DNA of 64,000 nucleotides from Pseudomonadota bacterium (GTDB taxonomy: Bacteria; Pseudomonadota; Gammaproteobacteria; Pseudomonadales; UBA5518). The stretch is taken from the NCBI GenBank assembly GCA_963204845.1, contig CAUJIL010000121.1:1-64000 (forward strand), read 5' to 3'. The notes below the pieces were generated by a model, which saw only the letters and a program-made list of their open reading frames with translations, made no database searches and was not told the DNA's origin. Within the stretch, counting starts at the first letter, position 1; every line of letters begins with the position of its first letter. The position numbers and the translations under genes were made by a program. Below, piece after piece: positions 26,901-35,002 of this stretch.

Positions 26901-27828
26901 AGCCGGTCGACGCACCCGGGTATGGCGCGATCGCGGTCGGGTGGTTGTGTGTCTCCACCTTCATCAGGATGTGCACCGCCTCGCGGTGATACGCGAATTC
27001 GCGCGTGTCCGGGTCCGGGAAGAAACGGCCCGCGTCGTGGCCGCGGATCACCGCCGCGTTGTCGGCATACGCGCTCAGCACGTCGGGATCCGCCGCGACG
27101 CGATGCGTGTTGCGGATCATCGCGAACAGGCTGTGCGGCTGCGGTTCGCCGTCGATGCGCCACGAGGCGTTGAATATCTTGTGGCGACAGTGCTCGCTGT
27201 TGGCCTGCGCGAACATCATCAGCTCGACATCGGTGGGATTGCGTCCCAGCGCGACGAAACTCTCGCACAGGTAGTCGATCTCGTCGGCGGCGAGCGCGAA
27301 GCCGAACTCCGTGTTCGCGCGCTCGAGCGCGGCGCGGCCGCCACCGAGGATATCGACCACGCGCAACGGGCGCGCCGGCTCGTGCGCGAACAGACGTTCG
27401 GCCTCGGCGAGACTGCCGAACACGGTCTCGACCATGCGGTCGTGCAGCGGCTCGGCGATGCGCGCGCGCAGCACCGAATCCGCGCCCGCGCCGTTCACCC
27501 GATACGCGATGCCACGCTCGATGCGCCGGATGCACGCGAGTCCGCAGTTGCGTGCGATGTCGGTCGCCTTGCTCGACCACGGCGATTGCGTGCCCGGACG
27601 CGGCACGACCAGATACAGCTCACCGTCGGCGTCGTCCGCGTGCTCCGGGCTGTCGAGCAGTTCACGCAGCCGCTGCAGATCCGTCGCCGCGAGTTCACCC
27701 GTGGTCTCGACGAAATACATGTGACGCGCCGTGAGCGCGGCGATGCGCGCATCGTGCGCGCGCACTTGCGCGAGCAGCCGTTCGAGCCGGAATGGCGAAA
27801 GCGCCGAGGCGCCGGCGAGTGTCAGCAT
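23956..27828 (-). CDS. purL: phosphoribosylformylglycinamidine synthase
   Basis: The large single-chain purine enzyme that makes FGAM from FGAR, glutamine and ATP. The 1290 residues cover the N-terminal PurS-like part, two AIR-synthase-like halves (VETHNHPTAIAPYPGASTG, then a second metal/ATP segment with VVSRDQMVGPW-like sequence), and a C-terminal class I glutamine amidotransferase domain with the nucleophile in GVCNGCQMMAHL and the His/Glu pair in MMPHPERVFR. Length is normal. mltF is divergent, as in E. coli and Pseudomonas, with a 209-base spacer that holds no other gene. Confidence 0.99.
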   Translation of the reverse strand: MLTLAGASALSPFRLERLLAQVRAHDARIAALTARHMYFVETTGELAATDLQRLRELLDSPEHADDADGELYLVVPRPGTQSPWSSKATDIARNCGLACIRRIERGIAYRVNGAGADSVLRARIAEPLHDRMVETVFGSLAEAERLFAHEPARPLRVVDILGGGRAALERANTEFGFALAADEIDYLCESFVALGRNPTDVELMMFAQANSEHCRHKIFNASWRIDGEPQPHSLFAMIRNTHRVAADPDVLSAYADNAAVIRGHDAGRFFPDPDTREFAYHREAVHILMKVETHNHPTAIAPYPGASTGSGGEIRDEGAVGVGGRPKAGLVGFSVSNLRVPGFVQPWEVDHGRPERIASALRIMLEGPIGGAAFNNEFGRPAICGYFRSFEQTHAGAIRGYHKPIMLAGGLGNIRAEHVAKGRMGGGTRLVVLGGPAMLIGLGGGAASSMASGTSDAELDFASVQRDNAEIEHRCQEVIDRCWQLGERNPIRFIHDVGAGGLSNALPELVKDGGCGGRFALERIPSADSGLSPLELWCNEAQERYVLAVDAADLERFDAICARERCPYAVVGEATAEPHLALADGRDGTQAVDLPLSVLFGKPPRMQREYARAEPPRTPLALAGVEIAEVVERVLRLPAVAGKGFLVTIGDRSVTGLVSRDQMVGPWQVPVADAGITTASFDTCAGEAMAIGERTPLALVDAAASARMAVGEALTNIASAPIARLADVKLSANWMAAAGHPGEDQALFEAVRAVGMELCPQLGIVIPVGKDSMSMKTRWRAADGEREVVAPLSLVVSAFASVTDVRLAVTPQIQRDETASLLLLVDLGRGRNRLGGSALAQVYNQVGDRVPDVDDARALGGFFAAVQRCLRERLLLACHDRSDGGLLVTLCEMAFAGRAALEVDIAALGADPLAALFAEELGAVLQVREDDLAAVRAHFAAAGLADALHVLGRPGHGDAIVILSGERVVYRNTRTALHRAWAELSYRMQALRDHPECAREEYDALLDADDPGLCARLVYDPSERIEAPFVATGTRPRVAILREQGVNGQYEMAAAFDRAGFAAIDVHMSDIIGGGFDLAGVSGIAACGGFSYGDVLGAGGGWARTILYNERAREQFRRFFARTDTFTLGVCNGCQMMAHLREIIPGSAHWPRFLRNTSEQYEARVALVRIERSPSVLLGGMQGSLIPVVVSHGEGRATFADGACAALEAAGGVAIRYVDHHGEPTQRFPANPNGSGAAVAAVTSSDGRVTIMMPHPERVFRTVQNSWRPSAWGEDGGWTRLFRNARVWLG

Positions 27829-28037
27829 GCGAGCTCCCGATGAGGTGCCGGAGGGCGCCGCGCGACCGCGGCGAGACGCGGATTCTAACGTACGGGGCGA
27901 TAGCGCTCACTGACTTCGCGGGTCCGCGAACGCGCTTGCCCCCATGAAATACCGGTAATTTTTTGCGCTCGCACGGGCTAGGCAGACGCGCCTCACGCTC
28001 TAGAATCGCCCTGCCAGTTACAGCAAGAGTGTGACCG

Positions 28038-29531
28038 ATGAGGATCACAACAACTACTGGAACACTGGAAAGCAGGCTCCGGCCCTTCGCGAAGACCCTC
28101 AGGGCAGCGTTGATGGGCATTCTGTGTGCGGTTCTGGGCGCATGTCCCAGCGAGACCTACCAGTCACACTCCGGAGCGCTTCCACGAGATTCCCTCGATG
28201 AGGTTCTGGCGCGCGGCACGCTGCGCGTCGTCAGCCGGGTGAACCCGGCGACCTTCGTCGTCGACAAGCACGGTCCTTCCGGGATCGAGTTCGAACTCGC
28301 GCGCGCGTTCGCCGGCTCGCTGGGTGTTAAAATCGAGATACTGCCGGCGGCGAACATCGCCGACGTGTACGCAGCGCTCGACAGCGGCGCAGCCGACATG
28401 GCCGCCTCGGGCCTGTCGCAGCGCAGCCACGGCAGCTCGGCCTACTGGTACAGCGCGCCGTATCTCGAGGTGCGCCAGCAGATCGTGCACCGCAGCGGCA
28501 CGCCGCGCCCGCGTTCGATCGCGGACCTCGCAGGCAAGCGCGTGATGGTGCTCGCGCAGAGCAGCTCGGCCGACGCGTTGCGTGCCGCGCAACACGAACA
28601 TCCCGCGCTCGGCTGGATGGAAGCCACGCGCATCGAAACCTTCGACCTGCTGCGCAAGATCGTCGACGACGAGATCGATTACGCGATCGTGAAATCGAAC
28701 GAGTTCCTGATGCACGCCGGACTGTTCCCCACGCTCGAGGTCGCGTTCGAACTCGAGCACGGCGAGCGCCTGGCGTGGGCCACCGCCGAGCGTGCGCCGA
28801 ACGCGCGACTGCACGGGGCTATGCAACGTTTCCTGGCCGACCACGAGCGCTCCGGCGAACTCGACCTGCTGCGCGAGCGTTTCTTCGGTTACCTGCCGGA
28901 AGTCAACCGCCGCGCGCTGACCGCCTTCGCCGAACGCGTCGAGACGCAGCTGCCGCGCATCGAGAAGGCGCTGCGGCGCATCGCCGCCGAGGAAGGCATC
29001 GACTGGCGCATGCTGGCGGCGATCGCGTACCAGGAATCGCACTGGAATCCGCGCGCGGTGTCGCCTACGGGCGTGCGCGGCATGATGATGCTGACGCAGG
29101 CCACCGCACACGCGATGGGCGTGGCCAACCGCACCGACATGGAACAGAGCCTGCGCGGCGGGGCGCGCTATTTCCAGCGTCTCCTCGATGGCGTGGACCA
29201 GCGCATCGCCGCGCCGGAGCGCGAGCTGTTCGCGCTCGCCGCGTACAACATGGGCCCGGCGCACGTCGAGGATGCGCGCCGGCTCGCGAAGTTGCGCGGC
29301 GCGAACCCCGACGTGTGGGCCGACGTGGAGAAGCAGTTGCCGCTGCTGACGCAGCGCGCGTGGTATTCGCGCACGCGTTATGGTTTCGCCCGCGGCTATG
29401 AAACGCTGGGCTTCGTGAACAGGATCCGCCAGTACCACCGCTACCTCGAGCACCACGAGGACGGCCCCGGGCTGTTCGAGCTCGCGATGGCCTCGCGCCA
29501 CAGCGCGCCGGCGCTACCCGCGCGCTCCTGA
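28038..29531 (+). CDS. mltF: membrane-bound lytic murein transglycosylase F
   Basis: A two-domain peptidoglycan lytic enzyme of 497 residues. A signal with lipobox (AVLGAC, Cys near residue 36) indicates outer-membrane anchoring. Next is an SBP_bac_3-like domain (RGTLRVVSRVNPATFVVDKHG to about residue 280) and a C-terminal SLT domain. The catalytic Glu is in AYQESHWNPRAVSPTGVRGMM; the later AAYNMGPAHVEDAR and RGYETLGFVNRI segments also fit. Its end overlaps the convergent tadA by 18 bases. The purL/mltF/tadA arrangement is conserved. Confidence 0.97.
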   Translation: MRITTTTGTLESRLRPFAKTLRAALMGILCAVLGACPSETYQSHSGALPRDSLDEVLARGTLRVVSRVNPATFVVDKHGPSGIEFELARAFAGSLGVKIEILPAANIADVYAALDSGAADMAASGLSQRSHGSSAYWYSAPYLEVRQQIVHRSGTPRPRSIADLAGKRVMVLAQSSSADALRAAQHEHPALGWMEATRIETFDLLRKIVDDEIDYAIVKSNEFLMHAGLFPTLEVAFELEHGERLAWATAERAPNARLHGAMQRFLADHERSGELDLLRERFFGYLPEVNRRALTAFAERVETQLPRIEKALRRIAAEEGIDWRMLAAIAYQESHWNPRAVSPTGVRGMMMLTQATAHAMGVANRTDMEQSLRGGARYFQRLLDGVDQRIAAPERELFALAAYNMGPAHVEDARRLAKLRGANPDVWADVEKQLPLLTQRAWYSRTRYGFARGYETLGFVNRIRQYHRYLEHHEDGPGLFELAMASRHSAPALPARS

Positions 29532-29999
29532 ATCCACGCCGCGCCGGCCGCGGAAGAAGTCCTGCATCAGCCGCGCGGCCTCGTCCGCGCACACCCCCTC
29601 GCTCCACGCGACGCGGTGGTTCAGGAACGGCTGATCGAGCAGGCCCACATTGCTGGCCACCACCCCGGCGCGCGGCTCCCGCGCCGCGAACACCAGGCGC
29701 GCCACGCGCGTGTGCACCAGGGCGCCCGCGCACATCGCGCACGGCTCGATCGTCACGTACAGCGTCGACGCGGGCAGCCGGTAGTTGCCCGCCGCGAGCG
29801 CCGCCGCCCGCAAGGCCACGATCTCCGCGTGCGCGCTGGGATCGCAACGCCCGACCGGCGCGTTCCAGCCCTCGCCGAGCACGCTTCCCGCACGCACCAG
29901 CACCGCGCCCACGGGCACCTCGCCCGCGGCCGCGGCATGGTGCGCCAGCTCCAGCGCACGCCGCATCCAGTGTTCGTCGTCGTCAACGGTCTGCTGCAC
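29514..29999 (-). CDS. tadA: tRNA adenosine(34) deaminase TadA
   Basis: A zinc enzyme that makes inosine at the wobble position of tRNA-Arg. The 161-residue product has the HAEIVALRAAA motif with the zinc His and catalytic Glu, and the PCAMCAGALVHTR motif with two zinc cysteines. It ends inside the convergent mltF gene with an 18-base overlap. In related genomes it lies close to guaA; here the 14-kb catabolic island separates them. Confidence 0.97.
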   Translation of the reverse strand: MQQTVDDDEHWMRRALELAHHAAAAGEVPVGAVLVRAGSVLGEGWNAPVGRCDPSAHAEIVALRAAALAAGNYRLPASTLYVTIEPCAMCAGALVHTRVARLVFAAREPRAGVVASNVGLLDQPFLNHRVAWSEGVCADEAARLMQDFFRGRRGVDSGARG

Positions 30000-30091
30000 C
30001 CCTGTTCCCCCGGAGCCGTCTGCTGCGGCTATGATCGCTCAGCCGCGCTGCCGATGGCAGTGCGCTCGACCGATCCACCACGGAGACCCGC

Positions 30092-30766
30092 ATGAGCGAC
30101 AAGTACACCACGCTGAACCCCGAGCTCTACGCGTACCTGCTCGCGCAGCGCAGCGAGCGCGATCCGGTGCTCGAACGCATCGCGCGCCACAACGAGACGC
30201 TCGGCATGATGGCGCTGGCGCAGATCGCGCCGGACCAGGGCGCGTTCCTCACCCTGCTCGCCCGCGCAGTCGGGGCGCGCGAGGCGATCGAGGTCGGCAC
30301 CTTCACCGGCTACAGCGCGCTCTGCATCGCGCGCGGCCTGCCGGCCGACGGACGGCTGCTGTGCTGCGACATCGACCCGGTGCACACGGCCGCCGCACGC
30401 GGCTTCTGGGACGAGGCGGGCGTCGGTGATCGCATCGAGTTGCGGATCGGCCCCGCGCTCGACACCCTGCGTGCGCTGCCCGCCACCGAACGCTTCGACC
30501 TCGGCTTCATCGATGCCGACAAGACCGGCTACCGCGACTACTACGAGGAAGTGCTGGCGCGCCTGCGCCCGAACGGACTGATCCTGTTCGACAACGTGCT
30601 GTACCAGTGGTCGGGACAGATCACGCGCGAGGACGCCACCGATGAGAACACGGTGGCGCTGCGCGCGCTGAACGCGAGCCTGGCGCGCGACCCGCGCGTC
30701 GAGGTCGTGATGCTCGCGGTCGGCGACGGGCTCACGATCGCGCGCAAGCGGCGGGGGCAGGAGTGA
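30092..30766 (+). CDS. class I SAM-dependent O-methyltransferase (CCoAOMT-like)
   Basis: A 224-residue methyltransferase of the catechol/caffeoyl-CoA O-methyltransferase family. It has the SAM site AIEVGTFTGYSALCIARGL, then LLCCDIDPVHTAAAR, and the metal-binding FIDADKTGYRDYYEEVL with a following LFDNVLYQWSGQI. These acidic residues chelate Mg2+ at the catechol oxygens in the family. RBS CGGAG precedes the ATG. The base composition matches the core genome, so it lies just outside the island. Family members act on many ortho-diphenols; the substrate is unknown. Confidence 0.9.
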   Translation: MSDKYTTLNPELYAYLLAQRSERDPVLERIARHNETLGMMALAQIAPDQGAFLTLLARAVGAREAIEVGTFTGYSALCIARGLPADGRLLCCDIDPVHTAAARGFWDEAGVGDRIELRIGPALDTLRALPATERFDLGFIDADKTGYRDYYEEVLARLRPNGLILFDNVLYQWSGQITREDATDENTVALRALNASLARDPRVEVVMLAVGDGLTIARKRRGQE

Positions 30767-30833
30767 GGTAGCGACCGCGCGAGCGAGGCAAGCAGCGGCG
30801 CTCGATTGCGGCGCCTCACCTCTACCTCGACAA

Positions 30834-31316
30834 TCATCCGTCGAAAGCGATCTCCAGCTTGTGGCCGAATCCCTGCCGGTTGTCGATCACGCGCGCCCAG
30901 CTCGGTGTCAGGCAATAGAACCCGCTGCCCAGCAACCGATCCGCTATCGACCGCTCCTGCGCGCTGGCAGGCCGGTCGCGCATCGCCGCGATCTGCGGGA
31001 AACGCTCCAGATAGCACTGCTCCGCCCGCCGCCGCTGCGCCCCCTCGAGCAACGCTGCCGTAGCGGCGAGTTGCACGCCTTCGATGTCGAGCCAGTCGAG
31101 CGCCTGCCCGCTGACCGTGACCGCCACCTGGGGGCTTTCGGCGATATGCCGGCTGTGCAGTGTTCTGGTATCGGAAACGAAGTACAGCCGACAGTCCCGA
31201 TCGCAGGCGTAGAACAGACTGCAGGCCCACGACCGGCCGCCACTGCAGGTGGCCAGGGTCAGCGTGGTCCGGGCCTGCAGATAGGCGCGCAGCGGCGCCA
31301 GCTCATCGCGGGCCAA
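30834..31316 (-). CDS. pyridoxamine 5'-phosphate oxidase-like FMN-binding split-barrel protein
   Basis: A 160-residue protein whose pattern (TTLTLATCSGGRSWACSLFYAC, CRLYFVSDTRTLHSRHIAESPQVAVTVSG) fits the small flavin-binding split-barrel group related to UPF0306/YhbP. The start appears to be TTG at 31316, which overlaps the ubiX end by 14 bases and has GGCAGGG just upstream. It is the last gene of the island's leftward unit. Whether it binds FMN, F420 or heme cannot be told. A role near the prenyl-FMN enzymes is possible but is only inference from position. Confidence 0.7.
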   Translation of the reverse strand: MARDELAPLRAYLQARTTLTLATCSGGRSWACSLFYACDRDCRLYFVSDTRTLHSRHIAESPQVAVTVSGQALDWLDIEGVQLAATAALLEGAQRRRAEQCYLERFPQIAAMRDRPASAQERSIADRLLGSGFYCLTPSWARVIDNRQGFGHKLEIAFDG

Positions 31317-31878
31317 CCCTGCCTTCCCATCGTTTCAATGCCCCGGTGTCGATATCGAACAGGTCGAGAATGCGGCCCACGGCGTGGACCACCAGATCGT
31401 CGATGGTCCGGGGCTGGATGTAGAAGGCGGGCACGGGCGGCGCGATGATCGCCCCCAGCTGGGCCGCCTCGTACAGCAGCTTGCAATGACCGACATGGAG
31501 CGGCGATTCCCTCGGCATCAGCACCAGCCGGCGGCGCTCTTTCAACGTGACGTCGGCGGCGCGCACCAGCAGGCTGTCGGCGTAGGAGTTGACGATGGCC
31601 GACAGCGTCTTCATCGAACAGGGCGCCACCACCATGCCATCGACCTTGAACGAGCCGCTGGAAATGCTGGCCGCCTGGTTGCGGTAGTTGTGCACCTCGT
31701 CGGCCAGTCCCTCCACATAGGCTGCGCTGACATCGGTCTCTATCTCGATGTTGAGCCTGGCGTAAGGACTCATCACCAGGTGGGTCTCCACCCCCTCGAC
31801 CGATTTCAGCAGTTCCAGCAGGCGTACGCCGTAAACGACCCCGCTGGATCCGCTCATGCCGACGATCAACCGCTTCAT
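31303..31878 (-). CDS. ubiX: UbiX family flavin prenyltransferase
   Basis: Makes prenylated FMN, the cofactor of UbiD-type decarboxylases, from FMN and dimethylallyl phosphate. The 191-residue product starts KRLIVGMSGSSGVVYGVRLL and has VVAPCSMKTLSAIVNSYADSL (split here: Ser/Lys site in PCSMKTLSAI) and RLVLMPRESPLHVGH, all typical. It follows the UbiD-like gene by 31 bases, so cofactor maker and user are co-transcribed. A copy in a catabolic operon usually serves its neighbour rather than ubiquinone synthesis. Confidence 0.93.
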   Translation of the reverse strand: MKRLIVGMSGSSGVVYGVRLLELLKSVEGVETHLVMSPYARLNIEIETDVSAAYVEGLADEVHNYRNQAASISSGSFKVDGMVVAPCSMKTLSAIVNSYADSLLVRAADVTLKERRRLVLMPRESPLHVGHCKLLYEAAQLGAIIAPPVPAFYIQPRTIDDLVVHAVGRILDLFDIDTGALKRWEGRVGPR

Positions 31879-31909
31879 TGCCTCACCCGCACTTTGTGAC
31901 TGCCGGTCC

Positions 31910-33277
31910 TCACAGCCCCTCGAAATCGAACCGCGACAGGTCCACCTGTGCCATGGTGGCACGCGCGAACTTGGCCGGTCTCGGCAGCGGAACCGTTGCA
32001 TCCACGCCAAGACGCGTCCACTTGTCGTTGGCCACCATCGGGTTGAGGCGGTGGCCAATGGTTTCGGGAATCAGCAGCAGGTCGGTTTCGTAGCGGCAAC
32101 GGGTGGCCACGGCCCAGTCCACATCGGTGGGGCTGTAGATATCGACGTCGGTGTCCACCACCGTCACGGTCTTCACAAAGGCCAGCGAAACAAAAGCCGC
32201 CATGATGGCGTTGCGCTGGCTGCCCTCGTGTTTCTTGTCTATCTGCACCACCAGATGGTAGGGCACACTGCCATCGGCGAAGTGCACCGCCGTCACCTCC
32301 GGCACCAGGCCATGAATCTTGGCAAAGGCTCCGGCCGACGCACTGATACCGTAGGCGTTGCCGACTTCCTTGCCGGACAGGATCGAGTGGAACACGGGGT
32401 TGCGGCGCCGGGTGATCGCGGTCACTTCCATCACCCAGCGATCGTCACGCTCGGCGTAGTAGCCGGTGACCTCGGCGTAGGGGCCTTCGGGCTCGCGCAC
32501 CCGGGGCAGGATCTTCCCTTCGATGACGAACTGGGCGTTGGCGATCGCCTCCACCGCCACCGTTTGCGCCTCGATCAGGGTCACCGGCTCACCCCACATC
32601 TGGCTGGCGATGCCCAACTCATCCATCTCGATGGGAGCGGCCGAGGCGGGCGAGGCGGCGGCCACCGTCAGCGGGAAGTCGATGCCGTTGTTGACGGTGA
32701 TCTCCAGGGGCACGCCCTTCGCCTCGGCACGCCTGTAATAGTCCATCAGGTGACCGAGTTCCTCCAGCAACAGGGTGAGCCGGTTCGTGCCGGTCACCAT
32801 CATCCGGTGGATCGACAGGTTGCGCACCCCGGTGTCGGGATCCTTGGCGATTACCACGCTGGAAGTGAGGTAACGTGCCCCGTCGCCTTCGGCGTGGTGG
32901 GGGATGGGCAGCGTGCCGAGATCGGGCGTAAGCTCCACCACCTCGTTGGCCGGTCCCTGTTTCACGATCACCGGTTCACCGGGCGATTGCTGCCAGGCGC
33001 GAATCTCGTCGCTCAGCACGAATGGCAGCCGGGCGCTGTCGGTCTGCAGCAGCTTCGCCAGCAGGTCGCGGTTCCAGTAGAGGCCGATCAGCACCGGGTA
33101 GTCGTAACCCTTGACCCGTTCGAACAGCAGCGCCTTGCCGCCCTCGAAGCGCTTGGCTATGCCGGCGAGTTCGAACACCGGGTCCACCTCGCTCTTCACC
33201 CGGATCAGGTGGTCGTGCTGTTCGAGGAACTCGATATAGCGCTGTATATCGGTCAGGTTGCGCTTTGCCAGATCCAT
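31910..33277 (-). CDS. UbiD family decarboxylase
   Basis: A prenyl-FMN-dependent (de)carboxylase of 455 residues. The N-terminal part reads DIQRYIEFLEQHDHLIRVK, the central part has NLSIHRMMVTGTNRL with the conserved Arg, and the Glu pair lies in EGPYAEVTGYY. Family members decarboxylate 4-hydroxybenzoate, vanillate, protocatechuate or cinnamic acids. Position after an aldehyde dehydrogenase suggests that the acid formed from the aldehyde is decarboxylated here, yielding a phenol. The ATG at 33277 is chosen; an upstream extension in frame has no family match. Exact substrate unknown. Confidence 0.92.
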   Translation of the reverse strand: MDLAKRNLTDIQRYIEFLEQHDHLIRVKSEVDPVFELAGIAKRFEGGKALLFERVKGYDYPVLIGLYWNRDLLAKLLQTDSARLPFVLSDEIRAWQQSPGEPVIVKQGPANEVVELTPDLGTLPIPHHAEGDGARYLTSSVVIAKDPDTGVRNLSIHRMMVTGTNRLTLLLEELGHLMDYYRRAEAKGVPLEITVNNGIDFPLTVAAASPASAAPIEMDELGIASQMWGEPVTLIEAQTVAVEAIANAQFVIEGKILPRVREPEGPYAEVTGYYAERDDRWVMEVTAITRRRNPVFHSILSGKEVGNAYGISASAGAFAKIHGLVPEVTAVHFADGSVPYHLVVQIDKKHEGSQRNAIMAAFVSLAFVKTVTVVDTDVDIYSPTDVDWAVATRCRYETDLLLIPETIGHRLNPMVANDKWTRLGVDATVPLPRPAKFARATMAQVDLSRFDFEGL

Positions 33278-33442
33278 CGCTGCCGCCTCGCATTCATCGT
33301 GGTTGTATTCGACCCCTGCCCCGGATCGGCAATAAATCGGGCCGGCAAGCCGGCCCGGCCGCAATGCTCCGGGATCGTCGCAAGCGAGCACAGTGTGTCC
33401 GAGGGGACCTGCGGTCGATGGTGGAATGATCCGTCCGCCAAG

Positions 33443-34882
33443 TCAAAGGCCCGGGTTATGGATAGTGATCCACTTCCATTCGGTCAGAATGTCCAGATCC
33501 GCCTCGGTACCCTCGCGCCCGTAACCACTCAGTCCCTGGCCTCCGAAGGGCGGGTTGGGCTCGTCCTGGATGGTGGCGCGGTTGATATGCACCGCCCCCG
33601 ACTCCGCCCTTTCCGCAATCGCCAACGCCCGCTGAATATCCCGGGTCCAGAGGGAGAAGCTCAGTCCATACTCGGAGTCGTTGGCGCGCTGCAGTGCTTC
33701 CTCGGCGGTGCGGAAGGTGTAGAGACTGGTGACCGGGCCGAAGGTCTCTTCGCGACAAACCGCCATTGCCTCGGTCACGCCACGTAACACTGTAGGCCGG
33801 CAACGGTTGCCGACCCAATCTCCACCGGCCAGGACCTCGGCCCCCTTGCTGATGGCGTCCTCGATATGGCGACGCACCCGCTCGCGCTGGCGCGCACTGA
33901 TGATCGGCCCAACGGCGGTGCTCAAATCCCGAAGATCACCCATCCCCATCTGCTCGGTGGCGGCGAGAAACTTGCGGGTGAACTCCTCGGCGATGCCCTC
34001 CTGCAGATAGATGCGGCTGGCAGCCATACAGGCCTGGCCCTGGAAAAAAAAGATGCTCATGGCAGCCGTGTTCGCGGCAGCGTCGATATCGGCGTCCTCG
34101 AACACCACCAACGGACTCTTGCCTCCCAACTCCTGGGTGGTGGGTTTGAGGTCCCGAGCCGCCAACTGCGCCACGTGCCTGCCCACCCGGGGCGATCCGC
34201 AGAAACTGATGCTCTTTACCAGAGGGTGGGTAGTAAGGGAGTCGCCGATCTCGAACGGATTGCCCGTCACCACGTTGAACAGCCCCGCGGGAACCCCCGC
34301 CTCATGCAGGGTTTGGGCAAAACGCAGCGACACCTGGGACGAAAACTCCGACGGCAGTTGCACCACCGCATTGCCGCAGGCAATTGGCATCACCCCCTGC
34401 TTGGTCACCTTGAGCAGCGGCACGTTGAACGGCGAAATCGCCGCCACAACGCCTACCGGCTGCCGGATCGCCATGCTGTAGACCTCGGGGTTATCCGACG
34501 GAATCACCTCACCGCGGATATGCCGAGGCACGCCAGCCGCCGCCCGCAGAGCGCTGATGCAGTAGTCCACCTCGAACTGGGCCTTGAAGACAGGCGACCC
34601 CACTTCATCCACCAGAATGTCCAGGTACTCCTGGCGATCACGCTCAACGAGTTCGGCGGCGCGCATCATCCACACTTCCCGCTCGCGGGCCAGCCGGTGG
34701 CGATGGGCCTCGAAGGCCGCCCTGGCAACCCGTATGGCCGCATCCATATCCTCCACCGTCGCTTCGGCCACACGGCTGTAGAGCGAATCATCGAGGGGAT
34801 TCAGATCGTCGAAATAGCGGCCCGACGAGGGCGCCACCCATTCGCCACCAATCCACAAATCCGACTCCTTCACTTGTGGCAT
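33443..34882 (-). CDS. NAD(P)-dependent aldehyde dehydrogenase (benzaldehyde/vanillin dehydrogenase-like)
   Basis: A 479-residue ALDH-superfamily enzyme. It has PVGVVAAISPFNVPLLKV, the catalytic Glu in TTQELGGKSPLVV, the nucleophilic Cys in FFQGQACMAASRIYL, and ETFGPVTSLYTF near the end. The usual cofactor-contact Lys in the VLKPSE motif is replaced: the segment reads VQLPSEFSSQ. RBS CAGGAG lies upstream, and a perfect palindrome at 34902-34927 lies just before it. Next to a hydroxycinnamoyl-CoA lyase homologue, it most likely oxidises the released aromatic aldehyde to the acid. Confidence 0.9.
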   Translation of the reverse strand: MPQVKESDLWIGGEWVAPSSGRYFDDLNPLDDSLYSRVAEATVEDMDAAIRVARAAFEAHRHRLAREREVWMMRAAELVERDRQEYLDILVDEVGSPVFKAQFEVDYCISALRAAAGVPRHIRGEVIPSDNPEVYSMAIRQPVGVVAAISPFNVPLLKVTKQGVMPIACGNAVVQLPSEFSSQVSLRFAQTLHEAGVPAGLFNVVTGNPFEIGDSLTTHPLVKSISFCGSPRVGRHVAQLAARDLKPTTQELGGKSPLVVFEDADIDAAANTAAMSIFFFQGQACMAASRIYLQEGIAEEFTRKFLAATEQMGMGDLRDLSTAVGPIISARQRERVRRHIEDAISKGAEVLAGGDWVGNRCRPTVLRGVTEAMAVCREETFGPVTSLYTFRTAEEALQRANDSEYGLSFSLWTRDIQRALAIAERAESGAVHINRATIQDEPNPPFGGQGLSGYGREGTEADLDILTEWKWITIHNPGL

Positions 34883-34901
34883 TGATCATTCTCCTGAGAG
34901 C

Positions 34902-34931
34902 ATGCAAACCGGCCAACCGGTTTGCATTTTT
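34902..34931. promoter_or_regulatory. perfect 11-base-arm palindrome upstream of the aldehyde dehydrogenase gene
   Basis: Arms ATGCAAACCGG (34902-34912) and CCGGTTTGCAT (34917-34927) flank the loop CCAA, followed on the plus strand by a run of T (34927-34931). In the direction of transcription (minus) no T-run follows, so it is not a normal terminator for the TonB gene. It sits about 20 bases upstream of the ALDH start codon, so an operator or an mRNA hairpin that shapes expression is more likely. Confidence 0.65.
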
Positions 34932-35002
34932 ATGGATCGATTTCCTCTGACATTGTCCTCGCACCCGCAGCATGGGTTGAGCAGCGAGGGCAACCTTCCA
35001 TC

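Noticed and set aside
21484..27843. A 2119-codon open frame on the plus strand
   Set aside because: It runs antisense to secF, secD and purL; long open antisense frames are expected at this G+C, and its His/Arg/Asp-rich translation has no domain pattern.
30765..30828. GAGGTAG ... CTACCTC inverted repeat around the left edge of the island considered as an attachment or insertion-sequence end
   Set aside because: The arms are only seven bases with a loop of about 50; no matching copy was seen at the right edge and no integrase is present.
34902..34931. Palindrome plus T-run considered as terminator of the TonB receptor gene
   Set aside because: The T-run follows on the plus strand, but all nearby genes are transcribed on the minus strand.
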